Shown here piece by piece: positions 34,001 through 43,210 of a stretch of 64,000 bases of DNA (positions within the stretch are counted from its first letter, which is position 1; each line of letters starts with the position of its first letter). Under the pieces are notes generated by a model that was not told the DNA's origin, did not search any database, and saw nothing but the letters and a program-made list of their open reading frames with translations. The position numbers and the translations under genes were made by a program. This DNA comes from Natronococcus roseus (GTDB taxonomy: Archaea; Halobacteriota; Halobacteria; Halobacteriales; Natrialbaceae): NCBI RefSeq assembly GCF_043677095.1, contig NZ_JBHLJR010000007.1:124001-188000 (forward strand), read 5' to 3'.

Positions 34001-35497
34001 AATCGCAACCGCAGGATTTCACTATCTGCGGAGCGAGTATCCCGACACTGAGGATTGACCGTGCGTTGCAGTCCGTCGTAACGGACGACTAACCCTCGCT
34101 GTTTGTTCCGACGGCGACCTTCTGGCGTGCTCGCGTACCTTCGTAGTCGAGCGGCTGTACGGGACCTTCGCCCCCTTGATCTCCGCTCGGTCTGAAGAGC
34201 AAGGATTCACACGGCACCGCGCTGTTGGATTGAGACGTTTAGGCTCGTGGTTGCCCGGAGTGAGCGGCTACTGGCCGTGGTAACCGACTACTGCTCCTAC
34301 CCGTAGTGGGTTGCAGAGATATCTCCCTCAACGTGCTCCGTTTCCAGTCCCGAGGGGGTTCCTCTGCGTCGAGATGAGGTGTCTCTGTTAGAACAACATC
34401 CGAAATCCCTCCTCGTATGATGTGTGTAGCATGATTCCTAGGATGACGACGGTACTCTGTGACGAACGGTGAGGCTTCACCTGTTGTGCACGCAACCGTC
34501 ACGGCTCGTACTGTGCTCAAATGCGTCTCCCGTACGAACGTGAAACGATTTGGGATACCGATCTGCTGTTCTCAGACTCATTCGGTGATAGTATTCTAAA
34601 CTGATTGAATCAGCATATTGTATATAAAAGCTACATTCACCCACACTCATCTATCTGCGGTATCTGCAGCCAAAATCGAAGCCGCGTTGCGATCGGCGAT
34701 AGCTCGGCGGCTTGCCATCACCGCCGAGAAACACGGTGGTTCGACGCTGTGTTCCTCGTGTAGCTTTTCAGAGGCTGGATCTGCTACACTTTCGACTTTG
34801 CTCGACTCGAGCCGTGTACGCTATAACCCAACCATACGGGCTCCGACTGCAGCGTCCGTCAGCACGCTCGGTGTCGGGTCAACTTCCGGTTTCGGAGATC
34901 GTGACGCAGTCCGGGCTCCGAACGACGCTGACTTCGAAATCAGCTTCGCAGGCTGTGGAGACTCGAGCTCGTTCGACTGTAAATATATGCACTAAGAGTA
35001 GTACTCGAAAGTGACAGCTCCCGAAGTGGTGTCGAGCACCGAACCGAAACAATGGCCTCAATATGATTCTCGCCCAGTGACAAGTTCCTCTCGGGACGTT
35101 GCTCGAATACAGTTACGATGGTAGGCTCGCTCGCCTGGGTCCATCGATGTAGGCTCGAGAGATTGCTGACGGTGCATGAGCCCCTACGAACGCATTTAGC
35201 AGCGAGGCTCTCGCTCGAGCCGTCTGTATTTCCTCCGTTCAGCAGTTAGAACGTATTATCTGTCCGCTCCGACAAAATTGGATCTCCGAGAGCACGCTTC
35301 CAGATTGATATGGCACTATGTGATTTATAGAAATAGACAGTCCGTCATGGTCTACACTGTGTATCTTGGTTGTCCAGGTTGCGACAACTAAATACACGAT
35401 AGTTTTTAGTGAGTGTCATGAGTAGCGAACCGTACGAAAATGATACTCTTAGAATCACCATGATCCGAAGAAAACGGGCTACTCGAGGCAATTTCGC
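34001..35497. other. Gene-free boundary region before the integrase
   Basis: About 1.5 kb without a gene I can support. GC falls within it compared with the sequence before 34 kb. Minus-strand frames around 34020-34520 give a patchy peptide (SDVVLTETPHLDAEEPPRDW) that could be debris of a decayed gene, and a plus-strand frame at 34618-34995 has unusual codons. No tRNA gene was found to mark an attachment site. Confidence 0.5.
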
Positions 35498-36724
35498 GTG
35501 AGTAACGAGCAGATCCAGTGGTCGCACAAATCGCTTGAGGAACTCCGCGAGTTCTGGAACGCCGAAATCGAATTCGAGCTGCAGCGCGCTGGCCACGATC
35601 TCGAGGAGAAACCCACTTATCAGGACCTCCTCGACGTCGGCTACGGCGGGCTCACTTACACGCTCCGAGAGCACCAGGAGATGACTCTCTCGGAGTTTCT
35701 CGAGTTCGTGGGTTACGTTGAGGAGTCTGAGGAGGTCTATCCGTGGGGTATCGATGATGAAACCACTACTGAGGAACTCGAGTCGTTCATCCGAACGCTC
35801 GAGCGCCGACAAGGGCTTGCCGACACCACGGTTGCAACGAAGCGGTCCCGGCTTGCGACCTATGCGCAACTCTACGATGGACTCCACGGCCAGGCCAACC
35901 TCGTGGACCATGTCGTCGACGATGCCGAACGGGCTGCCGAAATTCGACGTGTTCTTGCGGTGTTCGACGAGCTCGACGCTGATCTCGGGACTGACGCCTC
36001 GAAGCAACGGTATCTGAGCGACGTCAATCAGTTCTATAGTCACCTCGAGCGTCGGGCGATTGCCGCTTTCAACCCGGCTTCGAGAATTAGTGAAGAGTAC
36101 AACTGGAACCGTGAAGAGAAAGACAATCAGCCACTCTCGAGCGAGGACGTCCGGCGACTATACGGAGCTGCCGGGAGTTCTGAGGAGGAACTGCTCGTAC
36201 TCGCACTGTGCGCGTGGGGCCTTCGACGGAACGAGGTCGCGTCGTTACATGTTTCTCAGCTGGTCCTCGAGGGCGAAGATCCACATATCTACTTTGAGGA
36301 GCGAAAGAACGGTCCGGGGACGGTTGCGCTAGTCTATGGTCGTGAGCAACTGTCGGATCACATTGACGCACTCCGTGCTCGAGACGACGAATGGAACGGG
36401 TATCTGTTCCCTTCGACGGCATCTTCGAGCGGACATATCGTTGGCGAAACGGTCCAATCACGGTTTCAGCGGCTTGCAAACCGTGCCGATGTCACTGTTC
36501 GTGGCGAGACGCCGACCTCGAAGATGGGCCGGCGGTTCTGGTATACGACGTACATGGACGCCCAGAAACAGTTACTCGAGAATCTCGACGTGATCGCGGG
36601 CGACCAGGGGAGCTCCGACGCGAGCGTTGTGCTGGAAAATTACCTTTCGGAAGCGGAGCGCCGGAAGTACCGGCGTGAATTCATGCACGAGCGATTAGCA
36701 GACGTATTTGAGGTAGGTTTGTGA
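35498..36724 (+). CDS. Tyrosine recombinase/integrase
   Basis: A 408-residue protein starting at a GTG (35498); no better ATG is in frame. The catalytic part carries GLRRNEVASLH (Arg near 243), a KMGRRFWY segment (residues 343-348) in place of the usual HxxR, and ENYLSE with the nucleophilic Tyr382. Residues about 85-185 resemble the SAM-like core-binding domain. Archaeal integrases of this layout insert plasmids, viruses or islands, but some are housekeeping XerA-like proteins. It stands at the start of the low-GC region, which supports an island role. The catalytic histidine is not obvious. Confidence 0.8.
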   Translation: MSNEQIQWSHKSLEELREFWNAEIEFELQRAGHDLEEKPTYQDLLDVGYGGLTYTLREHQEMTLSEFLEFVGYVEESEEVYPWGIDDETTTEELESFIRTLERRQGLADTTVATKRSRLATYAQLYDGLHGQANLVDHVVDDAERAAEIRRVLAVFDELDADLGTDASKQRYLSDVNQFYSHLERRAIAAFNPASRISEEYNWNREEKDNQPLSSEDVRRLYGAAGSSEEELLVLALCAWGLRRNEVASLHVSQLVLEGEDPHIYFEERKNGPGTVALVYGREQLSDHIDALRARDDEWNGYLFPSTASSSGHIVGETVQSRFQRLANRADVTVRGETPTSKMGRRFWYTTYMDAQKQLLENLDVIAGDQGSSDASVVLENYLSEAERRKYRREFMHERLADVFEVGL

Positions 36725-36776
36725 TTCCGTTTGAGATTGCATTTTAATATGGCCGATCATGCGGAAAGAGAGGTTG

Positions 36777-37877
36777 TCAGGTGAGAACAATCTGGGTAGG
36801 TCCAAGCGCATCGTATTCTTTTTTGTTTAATGTCATTTCAACTGCCTGATCAAACGAGTCGAGACCGGAAAGCTCGTCGGTAATATATTCTTTAATAGAT
36901 ACACGGCCTTGTTCAACTAATCGTGCGGCGAAGGTGCCGGTCGTACGGTTCGGTCCGAGGTCGGTTGCACCAGTGACAGGGTTGATCCAGTCGACGCTCT
37001 TCGAACGAAGGATCCGTGGCGTAATCGTAAGGTCTCCTATGAGATAGCCGATCTGTACGATGGATCCTCCACGTGCAACCATCTCTACTGCCTGAGCGAG
37101 TGGGGTCCTGCCATCAGTACCTCGGTCCTGATCACCGCCGACCGCTTCGATTACGACGTCCGCGCCAGTGTGGCCAGTGCGATTTCGAATTGACTCAACC
37201 GGGTCAGTTGTTGTCGCATCGAGGGTAGTCAAGCCGTGACGTTCAGCGATATCAAGCTTCCGTGTGTCGATATCGGTTACGATGACCTCGTCTGCCCCCT
37301 GAAGCAACGCAAGCTGGGCACTTTGGAACCCCATTACTCCAGTACCGACGACAGCGACGATATCGCCCTGTGTAATTCCAGCCTCGCGAAGGCAAAGAAC
37401 AGTGCTGGCAAGCGGTTGCATAGCGGCGGCCTCCGCATCGCTGACTCCGTCCGGCACCCGTGATAACGGTTCAGCAGGAAGTGCCGCATATTCCGAAAGT
37501 GTACCAGGAATGTCGTAGCCGATGTACTCCTTGTTCAAGCAGTATAGCTCACGGCCTGACTGACAGTACCCACAGTTCCCACAGGGGATCTTACCAGCTG
37601 CATAGACTCGATCGCCGACATCGAATTCAGTTACGTCGTTAGCAGTCTCAACAACCTCAGCACAGAACTCATGGCCAAACAATCGGCTAGGACCGTCGTT
37701 GAGGCGATTGCGTATCGTTTCGTAGTGAGAAATCTCTTTGCCGTGATAGAGGTTACATTCAGTAACGCTCAATTGGACACGTTGTACCTTGACAAGTACC
37801 TCTCCCGTGTTGACTGACGGCATCGGGACGTTCTCAACACGTGATTCGCCGAACTCCGAACAGACAACTGCTCGCAT
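36777..37877 (-). CDS. Zinc-dependent MDR-family alcohol dehydrogenase
   Basis: A 366-residue medium-chain dehydrogenase. The catalytic zinc region includes GHEFCAEVVE with His and Glu. The structural zinc cysteines are in CGNCGYCQSGRELYC, and the Rossmann fold has VVGTGVMGFQSAQLA. The NAD-binding acidic residue lies in VTDIDTRKL, arguing for NAD. Members oxidise alcohols or polyols such as threonine, sorbitol or glucose. It is the most distal gene of a minus-strand run reaching back to the MmgE/PrpD and IclR genes, so it is probably part of the same catabolic set. Confidence 0.85.
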   Translation of the reverse strand: MRAVVCSEFGESRVENVPMPSVNTGEVLVKVQRVQLSVTECNLYHGKEISHYETIRNRLNDGPSRLFGHEFCAEVVETANDVTEFDVGDRVYAAGKIPCGNCGYCQSGRELYCLNKEYIGYDIPGTLSEYAALPAEPLSRVPDGVSDAEAAAMQPLASTVLCLREAGITQGDIVAVVGTGVMGFQSAQLALLQGADEVIVTDIDTRKLDIAERHGLTTLDATTTDPVESIRNRTGHTGADVVIEAVGGDQDRGTDGRTPLAQAVEMVARGGSIVQIGYLIGDLTITPRILRSKSVDWINPVTGATDLGPNRTTGTFAARLVEQGRVSIKEYITDELSGLDSFDQAVEMTLNKKEYDALGPTQIVLT

Positions 37878-38044
37878 ATTCCCTTTTATTCTGTCCTCTT
37901 ATAAATGAGTTAGCATGAATGGGGTTAGCAGCTAGTTGTGGAAAATGTTGGAGATCGAATACCGACCGATTGAGAACTTCGTGTGCTACTATAACAATAT
38001 GTCGTCCGTTTCTATGTCGGTCTCTCGAACCGATCAGCTCCCTC

Positions 38045-38875
38045 TCAATCGGTGTTCCAGACCTGTTCCGGCATTGGTAGTCCCTCCCAAAGATCTGGAT
38101 CCAACGGCTCGTCAATATCAATCTTGAGCTCGTTTTCGAGGATCCATTCGAGTTGACGAACATGCTGGCCGGCATGCCAAGTAGTCCGCTCAAGGAATTT
38201 GTGCTTTGTCGGTTCACCCCAGAATACGTCCGCTGTCTCGCTCCAGTCACACGTCTGGCCCGGATCTTCGAACCAATCGTCCAGCCGACCCTGTACAGAC
38301 TGACCGTACGTCGACAGAGCGACTTTCGAGTAGTGATCCCAACAGTGCTCCATTCGGGGAACGCTGTCCATCGAGACACCCGCCTCGTGCATAAGGAAAA
38401 CATCGGTGAGTGAAAAAATATGCTGGACGAGATCAGCGTAACTACGTGGTCGGTTCGGAATGTGGGTCTTGAGCTCGCTCTCGGGTAGTTGTTCGAGATA
38501 CTGGTGAGTAGTGTCCAATAGGATATCGAGTCGACGACGGAGTTCCTCAACCGGCAATGGTTCGGCATCATACTCGATGCCAACGAGATCTGCAATCTTC
38601 TCGAGGTCCTTACCGTCAGCCCACTCATCACCGCGTCTAACGACTGGCACATGTTCCGGGAGTCCGAGTTCAGCCATTTCGTCGATGATTTCTGGATCGA
38701 CGCCCCGTACTCCGATAGCGGCTTCGTCGGCGGGGTCGGAGGTCGTATTGTCCCCCTGAACGACGTTGTGGGACACGAACGATACGTCGTTGCGTTCGAG
38801 AAACTCTTTGACACGGAGACAGCTGGTACAGCCAGTTGCCCAGTAGAGGTGGATTTCAGACTCGGTCACAGCCAT
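38045..38875 (-). CDS. Glutaredoxin-DinB domain fusion protein
   Basis: A 276-residue protein starting MAVTESEIHLYW at 38875. Residues 1 to about 90 are glutaredoxin-like, with a CTSC redox motif in YWATGCTSCLRVKEFLERN and a cis-Pro region at EHVPVVRRG. Residues about 100-260 form a DinB-like four-helix bundle, with His in DLVQHIFSL and HAGQH near the C-terminus as likely metal ligands. DinB/MDMPI-type proteins act with low-molecular-weight thiols in other organisms. The fusion could link a thiol-dependent transferase or isomerase to its reduction. It lies between the alcohol dehydrogenase and M14 deacylase genes of the catabolic run. Confidence 0.78.
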   Translation of the reverse strand: MAVTESEIHLYWATGCTSCLRVKEFLERNDVSFVSHNVVQGDNTTSDPADEAAIGVRGVDPEIIDEMAELGLPEHVPVVRRGDEWADGKDLEKIADLVGIEYDAEPLPVEELRRRLDILLDTTHQYLEQLPESELKTHIPNRPRSYADLVQHIFSLTDVFLMHEAGVSMDSVPRMEHCWDHYSKVALSTYGQSVQGRLDDWFEDPGQTCDWSETADVFWGEPTKHKFLERTTWHAGQHVRQLEWILENELKIDIDEPLDPDLWEGLPMPEQVWNTD

Positions 38876-39000
38876 ACGGTGACAAAACGTTTCACAGTAA
38901 GTAAACCTATTTGAGATGATTTGACACGTCACGCTGCAGCTACTCGGCTTACATCAAGTAACTCCGATTTAGAGGAGACGGTGAAACGGTGAGATGAATA

Positions 39001-39957
39001 TCAGTGTTCGTCGATATTCGTCCCTACTGAACAGACGTATTCACCACTTGCGACTTGTGGAAGACGCCGGCACCGCCAGAAAATACCGCTTTCGTCCGCG
39101 ACGACCTCTTCTTTTGGAGCACCAAACAAGTCTGTGACGGTAAACAGCGTTTCCCTGCGAGAGACTCGCTGTCCAAGTTCCTTCTCGAATTGAACGAGGC
39201 CGCCCGCAGGTGCAGTATAGTAGCGCATGTCGTTCGCTCGCACCTGTGGTTTCGTTTCCGGCTGACCTGTGAGAAAGTCATATGTTTGAAGAACATTGAA
39301 GACACCCTCGACACCCACCCGAATGCTCTCTTTATCCCAGCCTACTGCACCACCGAGTTCGGGATCAATTGTTGGAATCCCGTCGTTCGGTGCGACTCGT
39401 GCTAACTGGCCACGGGGCCCCTTCTTGTCCATGATATGCCCGCATCCGAAAGCCCTTGCAAGTTTAAGACACTGATCATGGAGCCGATGTTTCGAGCCAC
39501 AGCGGACGCGCGTTTCGTGGACCATCTTGCTTGTCGATGCTTGGTGGAGGTCAAGAATGAGATCTGCGTTAGAAGCGATGTCGTAGGTAGCGTGAGCGAT
39601 GCGTTCGCTCGAGGTTCCGGCTTCGTTACCTCTATATGCTCTATTGATCTTAGTATCGTCAATTGGATTCCGGTGTTCGGCCACCTGAAAGCCATAGTAG
39701 TTAACGATCCCAACGATCATTATTTCGCCCGAGAGTTTGCTGGGATCGAGTTGCGGGACAAGCTGGTGGACTACTCCAACACCGTTGAGTTCGTCACCGT
39801 CACTCGCCGCCTGAATATACAATGTTTTCCCACTTTCTATACCGTTAATCACGGCGACTGGGAGCTCAACGGGGCTCCCGTCTCGAGCTTCTCCAACGCA
39901 GAGCGTTCCCACATCGATTTCGCCCGGATTTGCCTTCGCGGTCCCTATTGTTTCCAT
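39001..39957 (-). CDS. Succinylglutamate desuccinylase/aspartoacylase-family (M14-like) protein
   Basis: A 318-residue protein from ATG 39957; a GTG at 39966 overlapping the upstream stop is also possible. It has the family layout: AASDGDELNG near residue 55, NPIDDTKINRAY, LILDLHQAS, and a C-terminal barrel domain (TAPAGGLVQFEKELGQRV, ESGIFW). The usual first metal motif is GxHGDE; here the His position is occupied by Asp (SDGDE), while the second His in DLHQ remains. Enzymes of this family remove an acyl group from an amino acid or related acid. The altered site may mean another metal or substrate. It is 8 bases from the D-2-hydroxyacid dehydrogenase gene. Confidence 0.78.
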   Translation of the reverse strand: METIGTAKANPGEIDVGTLCVGEARDGSPVELPVAVINGIESGKTLYIQAASDGDELNGVGVVHQLVPQLDPSKLSGEIMIVGIVNYYGFQVAEHRNPIDDTKINRAYRGNEAGTSSERIAHATYDIASNADLILDLHQASTSKMVHETRVRCGSKHRLHDQCLKLARAFGCGHIMDKKGPRGQLARVAPNDGIPTIDPELGGAVGWDKESIRVGVEGVFNVLQTYDFLTGQPETKPQVRANDMRYYTAPAGGLVQFEKELGQRVSRRETLFTVTDLFGAPKEEVVADESGIFWRCRRLPQVASGEYVCSVGTNIDEH

Positions 39958-39965
39958 CAGTGACA

Positions 39966-40925
39966 CTACTCCTTGAGAACCTCTGGGTTCGCGAGGTATT
40001 CCTCATCAACTGATTGGCCTTCGAGCACTCGGCGGACATTTCGAGCAGTTGTCGCAAGCATCCGTTCACGCGTTTGGACAGTCGCCCCCGCGAGATGTGG
40101 TGTCGCAACCACATTCTCATGGTTCAGGATCGAGGAGTCCGGATCTGGCGGCTCTTCGTGGAAGACGTCTAGTACAGCGCCACCAATGGCGTCGGTCTCA
40201 AGAGCGTTTTGGAGAGCTACCCGATCGATTACGGTGCCCCGCGAGGTGTTCACCAGCAATACGTTATCGTCGAGTAGTTCGAACGCTTCATCGTCGATCA
40301 TGCCCTCCGTCTCCTCAGTCAAGCGAACGTGAAGACTAACGATATCGGCGTTGGAAAGTAATTCCTCGAGCGACACCCGCGTTCCGTTAATGTTATTAAT
40401 GCGCTCTTGAGAGACATACGGATCCGCGACGAGGAAGTCAACGTCAAACGGTTTGAGCCGCCGCGCTGTCTCGTATCCGGCGGCCCCAAGTCCGACAATA
40501 CCGACCGTCTTGCCGCGCAGTTCGGTTCCCCACCAAGCTTCCGAGCGCCAGCCGCCGTCAAGGAGGTGGTTTTCAGCGGCGTGGAATCGCCGCGCAAGAC
40601 TCACGATCGCACCTACCGTGAACTCCGCGACGGCGACGCCGTTCATTCCTGGCGTGTGGAGAACTGCGATGTCGTGTTCGGCCGCAGCATCGATATTAAT
40701 GTTGTCGATTCCTGATCCGGCCTTACCGATGGCCCGGAGGTTTGGTGTGGTGTTGAACAACTCTTCCGTGTAGTCGTTCTCAGAGTGGACGAAGAGTCCA
40801 TCAGCGCCCCCGACTCGCTCTTTCAGTTCGGACGGCGAATATCGTTGCTTCGGTTCTCGCTGTACTGAAAGATCCCCAAATTCATCGATAACACGATCAA
40901 CTGATCGAAATGTTACGACGTTCAT
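39966..40925 (-). CDS. D-isomer specific 2-hydroxyacid dehydrogenase
   Basis: A 319-residue NAD(P)-dependent oxidoreductase. The Rossmann motif is VGIVGLGAAGYE. The catalytic Arg lies in NTSRGTVIDR, Glu in DVFHEEPPD and His in VATPHLAGAT, in the order of the SerA/GyaR family. It interconverts a 2-keto acid and a D-2-hydroxyacid. It is coupled to the M14-like gene, which follows 8 bases later, and is preceded by the MmgE/PrpD gene about 85 bases away. A role in degrading a hydroxylated organic acid fits the context. Start is ATG at 40925. Confidence 0.88.
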   Translation of the reverse strand: MNVVTFRSVDRVIDEFGDLSVQREPKQRYSPSELKERVGGADGLFVHSENDYTEELFNTTPNLRAIGKAGSGIDNINIDAAAEHDIAVLHTPGMNGVAVAEFTVGAIVSLARRFHAAENHLLDGGWRSEAWWGTELRGKTVGIVGLGAAGYETARRLKPFDVDFLVADPYVSQERINNINGTRVSLEELLSNADIVSLHVRLTEETEGMIDDEAFELLDDNVLLVNTSRGTVIDRVALQNALETDAIGGAVLDVFHEEPPDPDSSILNHENVVATPHLAGATVQTRERMLATTARNVRRVLEGQSVDEEYLANPEVLKE

Positions 40926-41010
40926 ATACCCTAATCATCGAGTACAAGAATTAATGTTTTGGTCGAATCGCCCGATCCGCTTGAACCGATTCCGTCCGCC
41001 GAACCGGGAA

Positions 41011-42357
41011 TTATTCGATGTAGCTGACGAATTTATCGAGTTCCGTGTCCTCGAGGTTCTGAATCGCGGTGTCCAGTGCTTCTGCATCTGATTCCGAGAG
41101 ACGGGATTCAGCACACTCGTAGAACTTCCGGTCGAGACGCTGTTCTTCGATTGGGTTGTTCGGGCTACCTGGTGCGTATCGGATCTCCTCGCGGAGTTCC
41201 GTTCCGTCGGTCTTTGTCACCCGAACGACTGCGCCATATCCTGCAAACTCGTCGCCGAATAGGTTCGACTCGAATGCGCGGGAGACCTTCTGGATCGTCT
41301 CCTGCGTTTCGGGTTGCTGAACATATTCGTCAGTGAATTCGTGAATTCCGGCTCGACCCTCTCGGAGGATCGAGGCCAGACAGAATTCGATGGAGAACTT
41401 CGCCTGCAGTGCGTCGTTAGGCTGTTTGTGATGGAGCATCTCTGAGGCAGCCTCTTCAAGCGTGACAACGACGGACTCGACGCTTTCAGGCTCGAGGCCG
41501 TGTTCTCGAGTGAGGTTGCGCATCGCGTCCATTGCAGCATGGGTGATGACACCAGAGGGATACGGTTTGAAGCCGATATCGAGGACACCCCATTCCTCGA
41601 AGAGATCTTCAGTGATCTCTTCGGGGTCGTAGCTGTCGTCGATTGTCATCACGCGATTGTAGCCGATGTCTCCCTCGAAAATTTCCGAATCGGCGGTGAA
41701 TCCGTTCTGTGCGAGCAACACCGCACGGACGCCCATCTCTGCCGCGTGACCAGCATGGAGAGGCTTTGTCATCGTCCCGAAATTCTTCTTCAGTGCCGAA
41801 GAGAGGGAGGCAACGATCCCAAATGCGGTCGAAACCTCCTCCGCATCGAGATTCTGTATCGATGCAGCGGCGCCGGCGGCTCCAAACGAACCGGCCGTTC
41901 CCGTGCTGTGCCAGCCGTTCTGGTAATGCTCCGGATACGTACTGTGGCCGACTCGATACGCGACTTCACAGCCAGCGACGTATCCGGTCAGCAACTTTGT
42001 CGTCGAAGCGTTAACTTCCTCTGCCGCCGCTAGCGCTGCAGCGAATACGGGGGATGTCGGGTGAATAACAATAGACTCAAACGTATCATCGTAGTCGATG
42101 GCGTGACCGAACGCGCCATTTGCAAGTGCTGCAGCAGGCGCAGACTTCGCGTCGCGGTGAAACACCGTCGCGTCACCGTCTCCGTACTGTGTATCAATGT
42201 AGTTGTAGATCGTGTCGCCAACCTCGTGGTGGGAGCCGTATAGTGCGACGCCAATATAATCTCGAATTGCGGTCTTTGCGTGCTCAGTCGCTTCCGACGG
42301 AATATCGTCATACGTAATCGTCTCTACGTATTCAGCTAGCTCTTGGGTTTCTCCCAT
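41011..42357 (-). CDS. MmgE/PrpD-family protein
   Basis: A 448-residue enzyme starting MGETQELAEYVETI at 42357. It has the PrpD layout: ANGAFGHAIDYDDTF near residue 90, the HSTGTAGSFGAAGAA segment, TKPLHAGHAAEMGV, and KPYPSGVITHAAMDA. Family members are 2-methylcitrate dehydratase, cis-aconitate decarboxylase and epimerases of iminodisuccinate, so the substrate is a tri- or dicarboxylate. No propionate-pathway partners (PrpB, PrpC) are nearby. With the TctCBA importer, a tricarboxylate or related chiral acid is the likely substrate. It is the first enzyme gene downstream of two predicted IclR sites. Confidence 0.85.
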   Translation of the reverse strand: MGETQELAEYVETITYDDIPSEATEHAKTAIRDYIGVALYGSHHEVGDTIYNYIDTQYGDGDATVFHRDAKSAPAAALANGAFGHAIDYDDTFESIVIHPTSPVFAAALAAAEEVNASTTKLLTGYVAGCEVAYRVGHSTYPEHYQNGWHSTGTAGSFGAAGAAASIQNLDAEEVSTAFGIVASLSSALKKNFGTMTKPLHAGHAAEMGVRAVLLAQNGFTADSEIFEGDIGYNRVMTIDDSYDPEEITEDLFEEWGVLDIGFKPYPSGVITHAAMDAMRNLTREHGLEPESVESVVVTLEEAASEMLHHKQPNDALQAKFSIEFCLASILREGRAGIHEFTDEYVQQPETQETIQKVSRAFESNLFGDEFAGYGAVVRVTKTDGTELREEIRYAPGSPNNPIEEQRLDRKFYECAESRLSESDAEALDTAIQNLEDTELDKFVSYIE

Positions 42358-42748
42358 ATTTAGTATGATTTGCATGGTGGGGACTTAGATATTGCGGTAA
42401 GATTACCACCAGGATGGTCGCTGAACCGAGTGCCCGAATTTAGAATGGGTGCTGCCGAGAGCCACCCATTCAGCCTTCCTGATCTTTGCATTGGCACGTT
42501 CGTCTATAACGAACAACACTTGCTTTTGTTGAGGGGCAGTGATTAGGAACCTACCTCTTTACATTAGTACTATTGTAATTATAACCACATCTGTCTTATA
42601 TTCTATTCTATAATCTAGATGCGCTTGGATTGGTTTACAAGAGTACTTCTGTATAGGAATTGTGTTCTGAGGTAGCACTACACGTTAACAGTGGATAATC
42701 CCTGCACGATAGTTGAAAGCGTGTGTTCGTTCGTTCGTTACGAACGAT
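42358..42748. promoter_or_regulatory. Regulatory intergenic region with two GTTCGT-N5-ACGAAC sites
   Basis: About 390 bases between uspA and the MmgE/PrpD gene. Inverted repeats GTTCGT-CTATA-ACGAAC at 42498-42514 and GTTCGT-TCGTT-ACGAAC at 42729-42745 share identical 6-base arms. A third copy overlaps the iclR start. They probably bind the IclR protein and control the downstream minus-strand catabolic genes. The remainder is AT-rich without a gene. Confidence 0.6.
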
Positions 42749-43168
42749 TCATGAGGTGCTTTCGGTGCGGACGGTTACGACTGTCGACTCAACGTTCAAC
42801 AATAGTGACTGGGTAATACTCCCAAAAACCGCCTTGCCAATCGGAGAGCGTTTCCGACCGCCGACGACAAGATATCGTGCTTTGGTCTCCTCAGTGTAGT
42901 TCTGGATCTCTCCTGCTGGCGAGCCAATCCGACCGACGGGTGTAAACTCCTTTGTTTCTAACGACGCGATGTCTGCCGCGATATCCCGAGCAACCTCGAG
43001 AGTAGGACGCGAATCAGGTTCGTCTGCCGCCGCTCCCTCCTCAAGGTCGTCTCGATCCAGTACGTGAATGACGTGCAGTTCATCACCAAACGCGCCTGCG
43101 AGAGCTGCTCCTTCCGCAATCACTCGACGGTCGCGTTCTGTGTCTTCTACAGCGGTAACAATCGTCAT
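42749..43168 (-). CDS. Universal stress protein (UspA family)
   Basis: A 139-residue UspA-domain protein starting MTIVTAVEDTERDRR at 43168. The ATP-binding motif is GGRKRSPIGKAVFGSITQSL (G-x-x-G-x9-G-S), so it is the nucleotide-binding type. The central HVIHVLDRDD strand is typical. It lies 42 bases after the IclR gene and is probably cotranscribed with it. Haloarchaeal UspA proteins often accompany transporters and catabolic operons, where they may sense ATP. No specific role is clear. Confidence 0.85.
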   Translation of the reverse strand: MTIVTAVEDTERDRRVIAEGAALAGAFGDELHVIHVLDRDDLEEGAAADEPDSRPTLEVARDIAADIASLETKEFTPVGRIGSPAGEIQNYTEETKARYLVVGGRKRSPIGKAVFGSITQSLLLNVESTVVTVRTESTS

Positions 43169-43210
43169 CAGCAATTATATCTCATCCGTCCCTAAAAAAC
43201 CTACTGCCAT

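Noticed and set aside
34022..34520. Possible transposase or other gene debris on the minus strand
   Set aside because: Only patchy peptide sense; I could not match it to a TnpB or other family with confidence.
34618..34995. Possible 125-residue protein in the boundary region
   Set aside because: Codon use is unlike both the native and island genes, and there is no recognisable domain.
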